Positions 9,058 through 18,799 of a DNA stretch of 64,000 bases are shown here, piece by piece (positions within the stretch are counted from its first letter, which is position 1; each line of letters begins with the position of its first letter). The position numbers were made by a program, and so were the translations under genes. Source of the stretch: Arthrobacter sp. FB24 (GTDB lineage: Bacteria; Actinomycetota; Actinomycetes; Actinomycetales; Micrococcaceae); NCBI RefSeq assembly GCF_000196235.1, contig NC_008541.1, positions 1,860,001 to 1,924,000 on the forward strand, given 5' to 3'. The notes beneath the pieces are model-generated. The model saw only the letters and a program-made list of their open reading frames with translations. It was not told where the DNA came from and made no database searches.

Positions 9058-9078
9058 GCACTGCCCTTCGGGCGGTGC
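9058..9078 (+). promoter_or_regulatory. Hairpin downstream of the FMN riboswitch
   Basis: GCACTGCC and GGCGGTGC pair around a CTTCG loop (one T-G pair). It lies 12 bases after the aptamer and before ribD. There is no T-run after it, so a Rho-independent terminator in the strict sense is unlikely; it could act with the aptamer in a termination or Rho-dependent switch. Confidence 0.45.
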
Positions 9079-9142
9079 GGCATTGCGCTGTCGTATACCC
9101 CCGGAGCCCACGCGGTTCTCGAGGGAAGGAACGACGAACGCT

Positions 9143-10366
9143 TTGACGCCGAAGACAACAGCGCCGCAGACTGCCGACCGGTTCAGTGCTGCCGAGACCG
9201 ATGCCATGGATGCAGCCCTCGACGCTGCGCTCCTGGGGCCGCGCGGGGCAAACCCGCTGGTTGGCGCCGTCGTCATCGGCCCTGATGGCCGGCAACTGGT
9301 GACCGGCTATCACCGCGGCGCCGGGACGGCGCATGCCGAGGCTGACGCCATTGCCCAGGCGGGCAGGCAGGGCCTGGACCTGACCGGGTCAACCATGGTG
9401 GTCACCCTCGAGCCGTGCAACCACTGCGGACGGACCGGCCCCTGTGCCCAGGCGATCATCGACGCCGGCATTGCTTCGGTGGTGTACGCAGTAGACGACC
9501 CCCATGACCCCGCCGCCGGCGGAGCCGCAACGCTGCGGGCCGCCGGAGTCAGCGTACGTTCCGGCCTGTCCGCCCGCGCCGCGTTCGAGCTTAACCGTCG
9601 CTGGTTTGAAGCCGTCCTCGGCCAGCGCCCCTTCGTGACACTCCACATCGCCCAGACCCTGGACAGCCGCATCGCGGCAGCGGACGGTACCAGCCAATGG
9701 ATCTCCAGCCCGGAGTCCCTCGCGGACAACCACGGGCTCCGCAGCCGGGTGGATGCCATCCTGGTGGGTACGCAAACGCTTCTCGTGGACAACCCCCGGC
9801 TCACGGCCCGGGACGCGTCCGGCAAGCCGGCCGGGAACCAGCCGTTGCGCGCAGTCATGGGGCTCCGGGGAATTCCCGACGACGCCGCTATCCACGGCGA
9901 CGACGGCCGCGTCCTGCACCTGCCCACCCGGGATCCGCACGAGGCACTGGAGAGGCTCTTCTCCGCCGGTGTCCGGCACGTCATGGTGGAAGGCGGATCC
10001 AGCATCCTGAGCGCCTTCCTCGCCGCCGGCCTCGTGGACGAACTGATCGTCTATCTGGCGCCCACCCTGCTCGGATCCGGGACTGCCGCCCTTGGCGACC
10101 TCGGCATCACGACCCTCGCCGACGCCCAGGCCTGGGACTGGGACCAGGCATCCGGGGGAGCCGTGCAGAGCCTGGGCCGGGACCTTAGGCTCCACCTCTT
10201 TCCAGGGAGCGTCGAACCGGCAGCAAGAACGGCCGCGTCCACGGACCCGGCCGAAGCAGATCTGCCGGCAGCACCGGCCGCGCCCGAATCCTTTCTATCC
10301 TTGACCAGCTCACCCGAATCCTTACCGCACCGCACCGGCGCGGGCACCGCCACAGGAGGCAACTGA
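9143..10366 (+). CDS. ribD: Bifunctional diaminohydroxyphosphoribosylaminopyrimidine deaminase / reductase
   Basis: A two-domain enzyme (about 407 residues) for the second and third steps of riboflavin synthesis. The N-terminal deaminase has the zinc motifs TAHAEADAI and LEPCNHCGRTGPC; the C-terminal reductase has VEGGSSILSAFL and the VDELIVYLAPTLLG segment. The TTG at 9143 is preferred because GAGGGAAGGA lies upstream and residues before it look non-coding; a TTG further upstream at 9083 is the alternative. A 40-residue Ala/Pro-rich tail follows the reductase domain. The stop overlaps the ATG of ribE by one base. Confidence 0.93.
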   Translation: MTPKTTAPQTADRFSAAETDAMDAALDAALLGPRGANPLVGAVVIGPDGRQLVTGYHRGAGTAHAEADAIAQAGRQGLDLTGSTMVVTLEPCNHCGRTGPCAQAIIDAGIASVVYAVDDPHDPAAGGAATLRAAGVSVRSGLSARAAFELNRRWFEAVLGQRPFVTLHIAQTLDSRIAAADGTSQWISSPESLADNHGLRSRVDAILVGTQTLLVDNPRLTARDASGKPAGNQPLRAVMGLRGIPDDAAIHGDDGRVLHLPTRDPHEALERLFSAGVRHVMVEGGSSILSAFLAAGLVDELIVYLAPTLLGSGTAALGDLGITTLADAQAWDWDQASGGAVQSLGRDLRLHLFPGSVEPAARTAASTDPAEADLPAAPAAPESFLSLTSSPESLPHRTGAGTATGGN

Positions 10367-11034
10367 TGTTTACCGGAATAATTGCCGAACAGGGCAGGGT
10401 CCTGTCCGTTGAACGCAACGGCGACGTCAGCGCCACGGTGCGCCTTCATGCGCCCGGCAGCACCGAAGGGCTGGCCCTGGGCGGCTCGATCGCCGTCAAC
10501 GGAGTATGCCTGACCGCCACCGCGATTGACGGCAAGGACTTCAGCGTGGACGTCATGGGCGAGACGCTGGTCCGGAGCACCATCGGAGAGCTCGATGCGG
10601 GCGACACCGTGAACCTGGAGCGCTGCGTTCCTGCAGGCGGACGCCTGGACGGACATGTTGTCCAGGGGCACGTGGACGGCGTCGGGGAACTCCTCGAGCG
10701 CGAGGCACTCGGCAACTGGGACCGCCTGCGGTTCGGAGTGCCCGTGCGGCTTGCCCGCTACATCGCTGAAAAGGGCTCGATCGCCGTCGACGGCGTCTCC
10801 CTCACCGTGACGGCAGTCAGCGACGCGTCGGAACCGGCGCCGTGGTTCGAAGTGGGCCTCATTCCCACCACACTGGCTGAAACCGGCCTGGGCGCGAAGA
10901 GCCTCGGCAGCAGGGTCAACCTCGAAGTTGATGTGCTGGCCAAGTACACCGAACGCCTGCTCGCCTTCGCCGGCGGCTCCACCAGCGGTGCCGGCACCGC
11001 CAACGTCACAGCCGGAACGGGGGACTCCAAGTGA
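10366..11034 (+). CDS. ribE: Riboflavin synthase alpha chain
   Basis: A 222-residue riboflavin synthase that dismutates two molecules of 6,7-dimethyl-8-ribityllumazine. It begins with the hallmark MFTGII and has two repeated lumazine-binding domains, marked by [11 protein letters not shown] in the first and [11 protein letters not shown] in the second. The length is normal, with a short Gly/Thr-rich tail. It overlaps the ribD stop by one base and its own stop overlaps the GTG of ribB. Confidence 0.97.
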   Translation: MFTGIIAEQGRVLSVERNGDVSATVRLHAPGSTEGLALGGSIAVNGVCLTATAIDGKDFSVDVMGETLVRSTIGELDAGDTVNLERCVPAGGRLDGHVVQGHVDGVGELLEREALGNWDRLRFGVPVRLARYIAEKGSIAVDGVSLTVTAVSDASEPAPWFEVGLIPTTLAETGLGAKSLGSRVNLEVDVLAKYTERLLAFAGGSTSGAGTANVTAGTGDSK

Positions 11035-11786
11035 GCCAGCTCAAGAACACACCCAAACTGCACACCGATGAACTGAGCCATCATGAATTTAGCGGTGGAC
11101 TCGACATCCCTGTGGCAGTGACGACGGGCAGGGTGCTGGACCCGATCGAAGACGCCGTCCGGGCCATGGCTGCGGGCCTCCCCGTCCTTGTGGTGGACAA
11201 CGAGGACCGTGAAAACGAAGGCGACATCATTTTCGCCGCCCAGCACGCCACGCCCGAACTGATGGGCTGGACAGTCCGCTACAGCTCCGGGGTAATCTGC
11301 GTACCGCTCGACGGAGCCCGGGCGGATGCCCTGCTGTTGCCGCCCATGGTCGAGGTCAATGAAGACTCCAAGGGCACCGCCTACACGGTTTCCTGCGATG
11401 CGGCCGTTGGCGTCAGCACGGGCATTTCGGCAACAGACCGGGCACTCACCGCCCGGGTCTTGGCAGATCCCGCGAGCCGCCCCGGATCGATCACCCGTCC
11501 AGGGCATGTTTTTCCGCTCCGGGCCGTTAACGGTGGAGTGCGTGAACGCCCGGGCCACACCGAAGCGGCCGTGGACCTGTGCCGGCTTGCCGGACTGGAG
11601 CCGGTGGGCGTGATCGCCGAGGTGGTGTACGACAACGGAGAAATGATGCGTCTGGACGGACTTCGCGGCTTCGCTGCACAGCATGGTTGCCCGCTGATCT
11701 CGATCGAGGATCTGGTGGCGTACCTGGATGCGGGGCGGCCCGACGGACAGGCGCCGGTCCCGGCGGGGAATGAGGAGATGCGATGA
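11031..11786 (+). CDS. ribB: 3,4-dihydroxy-2-butanone-4-phosphate synthase
   Basis: A 251-residue enzyme that converts ribulose-5-phosphate to the four-carbon unit for lumazine. The metal-binding loop [17 protein letters not shown] is diagnostic, and the second signature [10 protein letters not shown] is present. In many actinobacteria this domain is fused to GTP cyclohydrolase II; here it ends independently and its stop overlaps the ATG of ribA (ATGA). A 30-residue N-terminal extension precedes the catalytic domain. The start is a GTG overlapping the ribE stop. Confidence 0.96.
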   Translation: MSQLKNTPKLHTDELSHHEFSGGLDIPVAVTTGRVLDPIEDAVRAMAAGLPVLVVDNEDRENEGDIIFAAQHATPELMGWTVRYSSGVICVPLDGARADALLLPPMVEVNEDSKGTAYTVSCDAAVGVSTGISATDRALTARVLADPASRPGSITRPGHVFPLRAVNGGVRERPGHTEAAVDLCRLAGLEPVGVIAEVVYDNGEMMRLDGLRGFAAQHGCPLISIEDLVAYLDAGRPDGQAPVPAGNEEMR

Positions 11787-12496
11787 CGGCTTCAGAGGCA
11801 CGAAAAGACGTGAAGGCCGGACGCCGGCCGCACCCGGTCAGCGGCGGACCTGTTGTCCAGCTGCCCAGTGAATTCGGGGACTTCGTGGCCCAGGCCTGGA
11901 CTGACCTGGTGACAGGTGCCGAGCACCTCGCCGTGAGTTCACCCATTCCGCCTGTGGATGGCAAAGCGCCGTTGGTGCGGCTCCACTCGGAGTGCCTTAC
12001 CGGGGACGTCTTCGGCTCCTACCGCTGCGATTGCGGAGAGCAGTTGGCCTACGCCCTCGAGAAGATCAACGAGGAAGGCGGCACGCTGCTGTACCTTCGC
12101 GGGCAGGAGGGCCGCGGCATCGGCCTGGCCAACAAGATCAAGGCCTACGCCCTTCAGGAAGCCGGCTTCGATACGGTCGAAGCCAACGAACAGCTGGGCC
12201 TTCCCGTCGATGCGCGCTGCTATAACGCCGCTGCGCAGATCCTGGCCGAGCTGGGACTGCACGAAGTGCGCCTGCTGAGCAACAACCCGGACAAGCAGAA
12301 CCGGCTGGCGGATGCCGGCGTCACCGTCGTCGAGATGGTTCCCACTGAGGTTCCTTCACGCGAACAGAACATCCGGTACCTGCAGACCAAGAAAGACCGG
12401 ATGGATCACCGGCTCGTCCTGGGCACCCGGGACGGCGAACCGGTGACGGCATTGCCGGCCGCCGGCCAGGGGCCCTACCAGCACGAACAAGACTGA
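11783..12496 (+). CDS. ribA: GTP cyclohydrolase II
   Basis: A 237-residue zinc enzyme opening the riboflavin pathway from GTP. The zinc site [17 protein letters not shown] and the GTP-binding [14 protein letters not shown] are complete. It is encoded as a separate protein immediately after ribB, with a 4-base overlap, instead of a RibBA fusion. The N-terminal 50 residues before VRLHSEC are variable. Downstream there is a 48-base gap to ribH. Confidence 0.96.
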   Translation: MTASEARKDVKAGRRPHPVSGGPVVQLPSEFGDFVAQAWTDLVTGAEHLAVSSPIPPVDGKAPLVRLHSECLTGDVFGSYRCDCGEQLAYALEKINEEGGTLLYLRGQEGRGIGLANKIKAYALQEAGFDTVEANEQLGLPVDARCYNAAAQILAELGLHEVRLLSNNPDKQNRLADAGVTVVEMVPTEVPSREQNIRYLQTKKDRMDHRLVLGTRDGEPVTALPAAGQGPYQHEQD

Positions 12497-12544
12497 ATCA
12501 GCACCAATAAGACTGACGAAACAGAACGAAGCAGGAGACTTTAG

Positions 12545-13030
12545 ATGAGTGGACACGGCGCACCGGAGATTGACCTCACAACCCTCAACCCGGCGGAGAC
12601 GTCGCAGTTGAAGCTGGCCATTGTGGCCGCCAGCTGGCATACCCAGATCATGGACGGGCTGCTGGACGGCGCGCTGCGCGCTGCCAAGGACGCCGGGATC
12701 AGCGAACCGACCGTCCTGCGGGTTCCCGGCAGCTTTGAGCTCCCCGTGGCCGCCGCCCGGCTGGCCAAGCACTTCGACGCCGTTGTGGCCCTTGGTGTGG
12801 TGATCCGCGGCGGAACCCCGCACTTCGAGTACGTCTGCGAAGCGGCCACGATGGGGCTGACCGACGTCAGCGTCAACACCGGCGTTCCGGTTGGCTTCGG
12901 TGTGCTCACCTGCGACACCGAGCAGCAGGGCCTGGACCGCGCGGGCCTGCCCGGGTCCAAGGAGGACAAAGGCCACGAAGCCGTCACCGCCGCGCTGGCC
13001 ACTGCAGTCACCCTGAAGCAGTACAGCTAG
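12545..13030 (+). CDS. ribH: 6,7-dimethyl-8-ribityllumazine synthase
   Basis: A 161-residue lumazine synthase condensing the RibB and RibD products. It shows the family layout: LAIVAASWH near the start, [11 protein letters not shown], and the catalytic-histidine region [15 protein letters not shown]. The length is typical for the icosahedral or pentameric enzyme. The ATG follows GCAGGAGAC. It is the last gene of the riboflavin cluster, with hisE beginning 111 bases on. Confidence 0.97.
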   Translation: MSGHGAPEIDLTTLNPAETSQLKLAIVAASWHTQIMDGLLDGALRAAKDAGISEPTVLRVPGSFELPVAAARLAKHFDAVVALGVVIRGGTPHFEYVCEAATMGLTDVSVNTGVPVGFGVLTCDTEQQGLDRAGLPGSKEDKGHEAVTAALATAVTLKQYS

Positions 13031-13141
13031 GCGCCCCTTGCTTGCTCCGGTGCCGCGTTGGCTGTGTGTTGCCTCACGTCGACGCCGTCATGGAACGGCC
13101 CGAGAGGCGGGGCCAGGCCCGGAGCAAGTAGGCTGGAGGGC

Positions 13142-13405
13142 GTGAAGAATTTCGAGACGCTGTTCGCAGAACTGAGTGAGAAGGCAGCCACCCGTCCGGC
13201 AGGCTCCCGCACCGTCGCAGAATTGGAGTCCGGAGTCCACGGCATCGGCAAAAAGGTCGTGGAGGAAGCCGCCGAAGTATGGATGGCTGCCGAATACGAA
13301 TCCGATGAGGCCGCCGCCGAGGAAATCTCCCAGCTCCTGTACCACCTGCAGGTTCTGATGCTCGCCAAAGGCCTGACCCTGGAAGACGTCTACAAGCATC
13401 TGTAG
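13142..13405 (+). CDS. hisE: Phosphoribosyl-ATP pyrophosphatase
   Basis: An 87-residue all-helical MazG-like pyrophosphatase for the second step of histidine synthesis. The metal-binding [14 protein letters not shown] segment and the [19 protein letters not shown] helix match HisE. The GTG at 13142 is chosen because GGAGGG lies directly upstream and a longer frame would be unlike any HisE. It stands 58 bases before hisG; the two are probably cotranscribed. Confidence 0.95.
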   Translation: MKNFETLFAELSEKAATRPAGSRTVAELESGVHGIGKKVVEEAAEVWMAAEYESDEAAAEEISQLLYHLQVLMLAKGLTLEDVYKHL

Positions 13406-13463
13406 CCATGCTGAGCGTGGCCGATTGCCTGTAACCAAGACTTCCTAACCCAGAAAGACCCCC

Positions 13464-14324
13464 ATGCTGCGAGTTGCCGTCCCCAACAAGGGATCCCTGT
13501 CCGAAGCGGCTTCGGCCATGCTGTCCGAAGCTGGATACCGCCAGCGCCGCGATACCCGCGAACTGGTCATGGTGGACCCGGACAACGACATTGAATTCTT
13601 CTTCCTCCGCCCGCGCGACATCGCCGTTTACGTCGGCAGGGGAACGCTCGACGTCGGCATCACCGGCCGTGATCTCCTCCTCGATGCCGAGGTGGAGGCT
13701 GAGGAATTGCTGCCGCTGGGCTTTGCCGCCTCAACCTTCCGGTTCGCCGGTCCCGTGGGTGACTTCACCAAGGTGGAAGAGCTCGAAGGCAAGCGCCTGG
13801 CCACAAGCTATGACGGCCTCCTGCGCGGCTACCTCGCCGAGCGCGGCATCAATGCCAAGGTGGTCCGCCTGGACGGCGCCGTGGAATCCTCGGTGCGGCT
13901 CGGCGTGGCGGACGCGATTGCCGACGTCGTCGAAACCGGCAACACGCTCAAGGCGGCCGGGATGGAAATCTTCGGCGAACCGATCTTGAAATCGGAGGCG
14001 GTGCTGATCCGCCGCACCGGACAGGAAGGCGCCGCGAACGGCACGGCCAAGGAGATCGAGGTCCTGATCCGCCGGCTGCAGGGTGTGCTCGTGGCCCGGC
14101 AGTACGTCCTGATGGACTACGACATCCGCAAGGAACTCGTGGAGCAGGCCGCGGCGCTCACGCCGGGCCTGGAATCGCCCACGGTCTCCCCGCTGCGCGA
14201 CTCCGACTGGGTTGCCGTGCGCTCCATGGTCCCGAAGAAGGAAACCAACCGGATCATGGATGAGCTCTACGACCTGGGCGCCCGCGCCATCCTGGTCAGC
14301 AGCATCCACGCTTGCCGGATCTGA
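13464..14324 (+). CDS. hisG: ATP phosphoribosyltransferase (long form)
   Basis: A 286-residue enzyme committing ATP and PRPP to histidine synthesis. It starts [11 protein letters not shown], has the [10 protein letters not shown] and [11 protein letters not shown] motifs of the catalytic domains, and a C-terminal ACT-like regulatory domain (about 205-286) ending SSIHACRI, as in the long, histidine-feedback-inhibited form. It follows hisE and precedes hisF by 75 bases. Confidence 0.96.
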   Translation: MLRVAVPNKGSLSEAASAMLSEAGYRQRRDTRELVMVDPDNDIEFFFLRPRDIAVYVGRGTLDVGITGRDLLLDAEVEAEELLPLGFAASTFRFAGPVGDFTKVEELEGKRLATSYDGLLRGYLAERGINAKVVRLDGAVESSVRLGVADAIADVVETGNTLKAAGMEIFGEPILKSEAVLIRRTGQEGAANGTAKEIEVLIRRLQGVLVARQYVLMDYDIRKELVEQAAALTPGLESPTVSPLRDSDWVAVRSMVPKKETNRIMDELYDLGARAILVSSIHACRI

Positions 14325-14399
14325 GCCTGACCGTTTGGGCCCTGCCCGTTTCTGCGGTCTCCACCGCATCTCCCACCAGCGAAACCCTCAGGAGACATC

Positions 14400-15176
14400 A
14401 TGGCTGTAGCAGTGCGCGTCATTCCGTGCCTGGACGTTGATGCCGGCCGCGTGGTCAAAGGCATCAACTTCGAGGGCCTCCGGGACGCCGGCGATCCCGT
14501 GGAACTGGCTCACCGCTACGACAACGGCGGGGCGGACGAACTGACCTTCCTGGACGTCACCGCCTCCTCAGGCAACCGCGAAACCACCTTCGACGTGGTC
14601 CGCCGTACTGCCGAGGAAGTCTTCATTCCGCTCACCGTCGGCGGCGGCGTCCGCGGCGTGGCCGAGGTGGACAAGCTCCTGCGTTACGGCGCGGACAAGG
14701 CCTCGATCAACACGGCGGCCGTCGCCCGGCCGGACGTCATTGACGAAATTACCCGGCATTTCGGGTCCCAGGTCCTGGTCCTGTCCGTGGACGCCCGGCG
14801 TACCCGCCCCGGATCAGAGCCCACGGCGTCGGGTTTTGAAGTGACCACACACGGCGGCCGGCAGGGGACCGGGATCGACGCCATCGAGTGGGCGCGCGAA
14901 GCCGCGGACCGTGGCGTCGGGGAGATCCTGCTCAACTCCATTGATGCCGACGGAACCAAGGACGGCTTCGACATCGAATTGATCCGGCTGGTACGTGCCG
15001 CCGTCAGGGTGCCCATCATCGCCTCCGGCGGGGCAGGCAAGCCCGAACACTTTCCGCCTGCCGTCGCTGCCGGAGCGGACGCCGTGCTGGCGGCGTCGAT
15101 TTTCCACTTCGGTCCCGTGGACATGATCTCGCAGGTTAAGACCGCCATCCGCGAAGCAGGATTCGAGGTCCGCTAG
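14400..15176 (+). CDS. hisF: Imidazole glycerol phosphate synthase cyclase subunit
   Basis: A 258-residue (beta/alpha)8 cyclase that uses ammonia from HisH to form imidazole glycerol phosphate and AICAR. The catalytic opening [15 protein letters not shown] and the second-half phosphate site [13 protein letters not shown] are present, together with [14 protein letters not shown] carrying the second catalytic aspartate. HisH is not in this window. A palindromic repeat and a convergent gene follow. Confidence 0.96.
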   Translation: MAVAVRVIPCLDVDAGRVVKGINFEGLRDAGDPVELAHRYDNGGADELTFLDVTASSGNRETTFDVVRRTAEEVFIPLTVGGGVRGVAEVDKLLRYGADKASINTAAVARPDVIDEITRHFGSQVLVLSVDARRTRPGSEPTASGFEVTTHGGRQGTGIDAIEWAREAADRGVGEILLNSIDADGTKDGFDIELIRLVRAAVRVPIIASGGAGKPEHFPPAVAAGADAVLAASIFHFGPVDMISQVKTAIREAGFEVR

Positions 15177-15183
15177 CCACCAC

Positions 15184-15246
15184 TGGTTGAGCTTGGGCTC
15201 TCCGGCGGTTGGGCTTGCCGAAACCTTGATTTCGACCAACTCAACC
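15184..15246. repeat. Intergenic palindromic repeat (REP-like, GGTTGAGC family)
   Basis: An imperfect inverted repeat GGTTGGGCTTGCCGAAA (15207-15223) and TTTCGACCAACTCAACC (15230-15246) is preceded by a further half-copy TGGTTGAGCTTGGGC (15184-15198). It resembles the dispersed GGTTTCGACAAGCTCAACC-type repeats of Micrococcales (general knowledge) and lies between the convergent hisF and the TIGR03085-type gene, where it may help terminate both. Confidence 0.6.
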
Positions 15247-15258
15247 AACGGGCCGCTG

Positions 15259-15903
15259 CTAGAGTCCGACTTCGGCTGACTGGAGGAGCGCGACGGCGTC
15301 CGGCTGACCTTCGAAGGTCACCAGCGCATGGCGGGTGCGTCCATGGGCGTGCATCAGCAGTTCGCCCGGTTCGCCGACTATGGCCACCGACACGGGAGCG
15401 CGTTTGGCGACGTGACGCGGACCGGAAGGCCGCACCAGCACGATGCCCAGGTCCACCCCGCGGTACAGAATGGCTGCGCGTTTGATGAGTTCATCCCACA
15501 GGGCGTCGGAGTATTCCTCATCCAGGGCACGCGGTGCCCAGCGGTCCACGGCCCGGCGGACGTCCTCGGTGTGCACAAAGTACTCAATGAGGTTGGAGCT
15601 CTCGGCCAGGGCCTTGATCCTCAGCGGCGACAGCGCAGGGGGACCGGCCCGGAAGGTGTTGACCAGCCGGGTGTAGTCCTCGGTGGTCTTGAGTTTGGCG
15701 GCAAGCTTCGCGGTGGCCTCGTCGGAGGCTTTGGCCAGGCTCTTGATGATCAGGCCAAGCCCGACGCCTGCCTTGCGTTCGCGCAGGTAGAGGTGTGCGG
15801 CGAGATCGCGCGTGCGCCAGCCCCTGCAGAGCGTGGGGGAGTCAGGGCCGGCCGCCAGCAGGGTTTCGGCCAGGACTTCTCGGGACGGATCGACGAAATG
15901 CAT
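15259..15903 (-). CDS. TIGR03085-type metal-binding protein (DinB/mycothiol isomerase-like fold)
   Basis: A 214-residue protein whose opening MHFVDPSREVLAETLLAAGP and the WRTRDLAAHLYLRE segment match the actinobacterial TIGR03085 family, related to mycothiol-dependent maleylpyruvate isomerases and DinB proteins. His-containing helices (AAHL, FVHTEDVRR) could bind a metal. The biochemical role is unknown. The ATG at 15903 gives the family-typical start; an upstream GTG adds only a few residues. It is encoded opposite to, and interrupts, the histidine genes hisF and hisI. Confidence 0.75.
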   Translation of the reverse strand: MHFVDPSREVLAETLLAAGPDSPTLCRGWRTRDLAAHLYLRERKAGVGLGLIIKSLAKASDEATAKLAAKLKTTEDYTRLVNTFRAGPPALSPLRIKALAESSNLIEYFVHTEDVRRAVDRWAPRALDEEYSDALWDELIKRAAILYRGVDLGIVLVRPSGPRHVAKRAPVSVAIVGEPGELLMHAHGRTRHALVTFEGQPDAVALLQSAEVGL

Positions 15904-16004
15904 CACTTGTGAAACTAGCACGAGAGGCCGCGAGTTGCGCAGTGGAAGCGCCGCCGATTTTGACCCTGATCGTCACACTTCGGTGAGGCACTAGACTTGG
16001 TCTG

Positions 16005-16409
16005 ATGTCTGAGCAGCCCGCCCCCGCCCCCGTACCTGTCCTGCCTGCCGAAGTGGCGGACGCCCTGAAGCGCGACGCCGCCGGGCTTGTAGCCGCCGTC
16101 GTCCAGCAGTTCGACACCAACGAGGTGCTCATGCTCGGCTGGATGGACGACGAGGCACTGCGGCGCACCATGACCTCCGGGAGGGTGACGTTCTACTCCC
16201 GGTCCCGCCAGGAGTACTGGCGCAAGGGAGACACCTCCGGCCACGTGCAATGGGTCAAATCCGTTGCACTGGACTGCGACGGCGACGCCCTGCTGGTCCG
16301 CGTGGACCAGGTCGGAGCGGCCTGCCACACGGGCACGCGCACCTGCTTCGACGGCCGAGGGCTTCCCGTCGTTGCCGGCGACGCCGGCGCCGCCGGGAAC
16401 GCCAGCTAG
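16005..16409 (+). CDS. hisI: Phosphoribosyl-AMP cyclohydrolase
   Basis: A 134-residue zinc enzyme for the third step of histidine synthesis. The motifs [30 protein letters not shown] and the cysteine set (DCDGD...[10 protein letters not shown]) that binds zinc are intact. The N-terminus is a short Ala/Pro-rich extension. It stands alone, divergent from the TIGR03085-type gene, and is followed by trpE, so it probably shares a transcript with the tryptophan genes. Confidence 0.95.
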   Translation: MSEQPAPAPVPVLPAEVADALKRDAAGLVAAVVQQFDTNEVLMLGWMDDEALRRTMTSGRVTFYSRSRQEYWRKGDTSGHVQWVKSVALDCDGDALLVRVDQVGAACHTGTRTCFDGRGLPVVAGDAGAAGNAS

Positions 16410-16495
16410 CACCGTTCAGGCAGGGTGCGGCGCAGGCGCCGGACCCCCACCACACGATTCAGGCACCACTCAAGAACAGGCGGAAAACCATAGCC

Positions 16496-18082
16496 ATGCA
16501 GGACCTTGGAATCATCAGCCCGGGCCTCGAGGAATTCCGGGAGCTCGCCAGCCACAGCCGTGTCATCCCCGTCCGGCTGAAGGTCCTGGCCGACGCCGAG
16601 ACCCCCATCGGGCTCTACCGCAAGCTGGCGAACGGCCAGCCCGGCACCTTCCTGATGGAGTCCGCGGCCGTGGGCGGTTCGTGGTCCAGGTATTCCTTTA
16701 TCGGCGCCAAGTCCCGCGCCACCCTGACCACCAAGGACGGGCAGGCGCACTGGCTGGGAAAGCCGCCTGCCGGCGTGCCGGTCGACGGGAACCCCGTGGA
16801 TGCCATCCGTGACACCGTGGAAGCCCTGCGCACCGACCGCTTCGAAGGCCTGCCGCCGTTCACCTCGGGCCTGGTCGGGTTCCTCGGCTGGGAAACCGTA
16901 CGGCATTGGGAAAAACTCACCAGCCCGCCCGAGGACGACCTGGAACTTCCGGAACTGGCCCTGAACCTGGTCACGGACATGGCAGTGCACGACAACATGG
17001 ACGGCACTGTCCTGTTGATCGCGAACGCCATCAACTTCGACAACAGCACGGAACGCGTGGATGAGGCATGGCACGATGCCGTGGCCCGGGTCAAGGCGCT
17101 GCTGGCCAAGGTCAGCACTCCCGTGGAACAGCCGATTTCGGTGCTGGAACCGGCCGCCCTGGACTTTGCCTCCAGTGTCCAGGAACGCTGGAATGAGCCC
17201 GACTACCTGGCTGCCCTGGACCGCGGCAAGGAAGCGATCGTTGACGGGGAAGTGTTCCAGGTGGTCATCTCCCGCCGCTTCGAAATGGAGTGCGGTGCCG
17301 ATCCGCTGGATGTGTACCGGGTGTTGCGGAATACCAACCCCAGCCCGTACATGTACATCTTCAGCCTCGAAGACGCCGCCGGCCGGCAGTACTCGATTGT
17401 GGGTTCTTCCCCTGAGGCCCTTGTGACGGTCACCGGCGAGGAGGTCATCACCCACCCCATCGCCGGATCACGTCCCCGGGGCAAGACCGTGGAGGCGGAC
17501 AAGACCTTTGCCGAGGAGCTCCTTGCCGACCAGAAGGAACGCGCCGAGCACCTCATGCTGGTGGACCTGTCCCGCAACGACCTCTCCAAGGTGTGCGTAG
17601 CCGGCACGGTGGATGTCACGCAGTTCATGGAGGTGGAGCGCTTCAGCCACATCATGCACCTGGTGTCCACGGTGGTGGGCAAACTCGCCCCGACCGCCAA
17701 AGCCTATGACGTGCTGAAGGCAACGTTCCCGGCCGGTACTCTCTCCGGCGCCCCGAAACCCCGTGCCCTGCGGCTCCTCGACGAGTTGGAACCGCACCGC
17801 CGCGGCATCTACGGCGGCGTAGTGGGCTACCTGGACTTTGCCGGCGACATGGACATGGCCATCGCCATCCGTTCTGCGCTGCTCCGCGACGGCCGCGCCT
17901 ACGTCCAGGCCGGCGGCGGCATCGTTGCCGACTCGGTGAACCCGACGGAAGCCCTGGAAACGGTGAACAAGGCTGCCGCGCCGCTGCGGGCCGTCCACAC
18001 GGCGGGGTCACTGCACAACATCACGGCCGATTCCGTTGCGGAGCCGGGCGATGCTGCCGGCACAGACACAGCGGCCCGTTGA
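16496..18082 (+). CDS. trpE: Anthranilate synthase component I
   Basis: A 528-residue chorismate-utilising enzyme that makes anthranilate with a TrpG amidotransferase subunit. The C-terminal half has the family signatures: HPIAGSRPRGKT, VDLSRNDLSKV, the TFPAGTLSGAPKPRA motif and the GGVVGYLDFAGDMDMAI/QAGGGIVADS segment. The N-terminal regulatory part contains a recognisable tryptophan-binding ESAAVGGSWSRYSF motif. The ATG at 16496 is chosen; upstream sequence is intergenic. No trpG or trpD is adjacent. The stop overlaps the next gene. Confidence 0.95.
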   Translation: MQDLGIISPGLEEFRELASHSRVIPVRLKVLADAETPIGLYRKLANGQPGTFLMESAAVGGSWSRYSFIGAKSRATLTTKDGQAHWLGKPPAGVPVDGNPVDAIRDTVEALRTDRFEGLPPFTSGLVGFLGWETVRHWEKLTSPPEDDLELPELALNLVTDMAVHDNMDGTVLLIANAINFDNSTERVDEAWHDAVARVKALLAKVSTPVEQPISVLEPAALDFASSVQERWNEPDYLAALDRGKEAIVDGEVFQVVISRRFEMECGADPLDVYRVLRNTNPSPYMYIFSLEDAAGRQYSIVGSSPEALVTVTGEEVITHPIAGSRPRGKTVEADKTFAEELLADQKERAEHLMLVDLSRNDLSKVCVAGTVDVTQFMEVERFSHIMHLVSTVVGKLAPTAKAYDVLKATFPAGTLSGAPKPRALRLLDELEPHRRGIYGGVVGYLDFAGDMDMAIAIRSALLRDGRAYVQAGGGIVADSVNPTEALETVNKAAAPLRAVHTAGSLHNITADSVAEPGDAAGTDTAAR

Positions 18083-18711
18083 TGGGCGTCATGGCAGACA
18101 AGGCAAGCCAACCCGCCAGGAAACGGACCGGCGCTCCGGTGTGGGCGCGGAAGTCCACGCTGGTCCTGGTCATCGCCGCGATGGCCCTGGCCGCCTTCGG
18201 CACCACAACCCAGACGTGGCTGACCGTCCACCTGGACCCGGCCCAGCTGGGCCAGGCCGTCAACAGCCAGGACGGCCTGCAGGTACAGGGCAGCAAAGCG
18301 GCCACCACAGTCACCGCGCTGGCACTCGTGGCGCTGGCCGGCGGCCTCGCCGCCTCGATCGCCGGCCGGATTGCCCGCTGGATCATCACGGCGATCATTG
18401 TCCTGGCATCGGTGGGGATCGTGGCAGCAGCCGTGACCGTGATGGCGGACCCCCTCGCAGCAGCCCAGGGGTCCATCGCCGCCGCCACCGGCATCACCGG
18501 CAGCAGCGTCCAGGTGAGCGTCTCAGCCTTCCCGGCACTCGCCGTCGTCGCCGGCGTCCTGCTGGGGCTAAGTGCCCTGCTGATCATTCCGGCGGGCCGG
18601 CACTGGAAAGCGCGGACCAAATATGACGCCGCAGCGGCCGATGCATCCGATGGCCCCGCGGACGAGATCGACAGCTGGGACAGGCTGTCCCGGGGCGACG
18701 ATCCCACGTAA
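18082..18711 (+). CDS. Tryptophan-biosynthesis-associated membrane protein
   Basis: A 209-residue integral membrane protein with four predicted hydrophobic segments (about residues 28-50, 80-100, 108-130 and 150-175), matching the actinobacterial Trp-operon-associated membrane protein family (TIGR02234-like). It has no assigned activity. It overlaps the trpE stop by one base (TGATG), which supports cotranslation; another ATG three codons later is equally possible. Association with trp genes is conserved in actinobacteria (family knowledge). Confidence 0.8.
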   Translation: MGVMADKASQPARKRTGAPVWARKSTLVLVIAAMALAAFGTTTQTWLTVHLDPAQLGQAVNSQDGLQVQGSKAATTVTALALVALAGGLAASIAGRIARWIITAIIVLASVGIVAAAVTVMADPLAAAQGSIAAATGITGSSVQVSVSAFPALAVVAGVLLGLSALLIIPAGRHWKARTKYDAAAADASDGPADEIDSWDRLSRGDDPT

Positions 18712-18799
18712 GCCGGGACCGCCGGTGTCCCCGGCCGATGTCCAAGGTGCCGCCAAAAAATGGCAGAATGTAAGCAGTATTCATCCTGAGGAGATTTCC

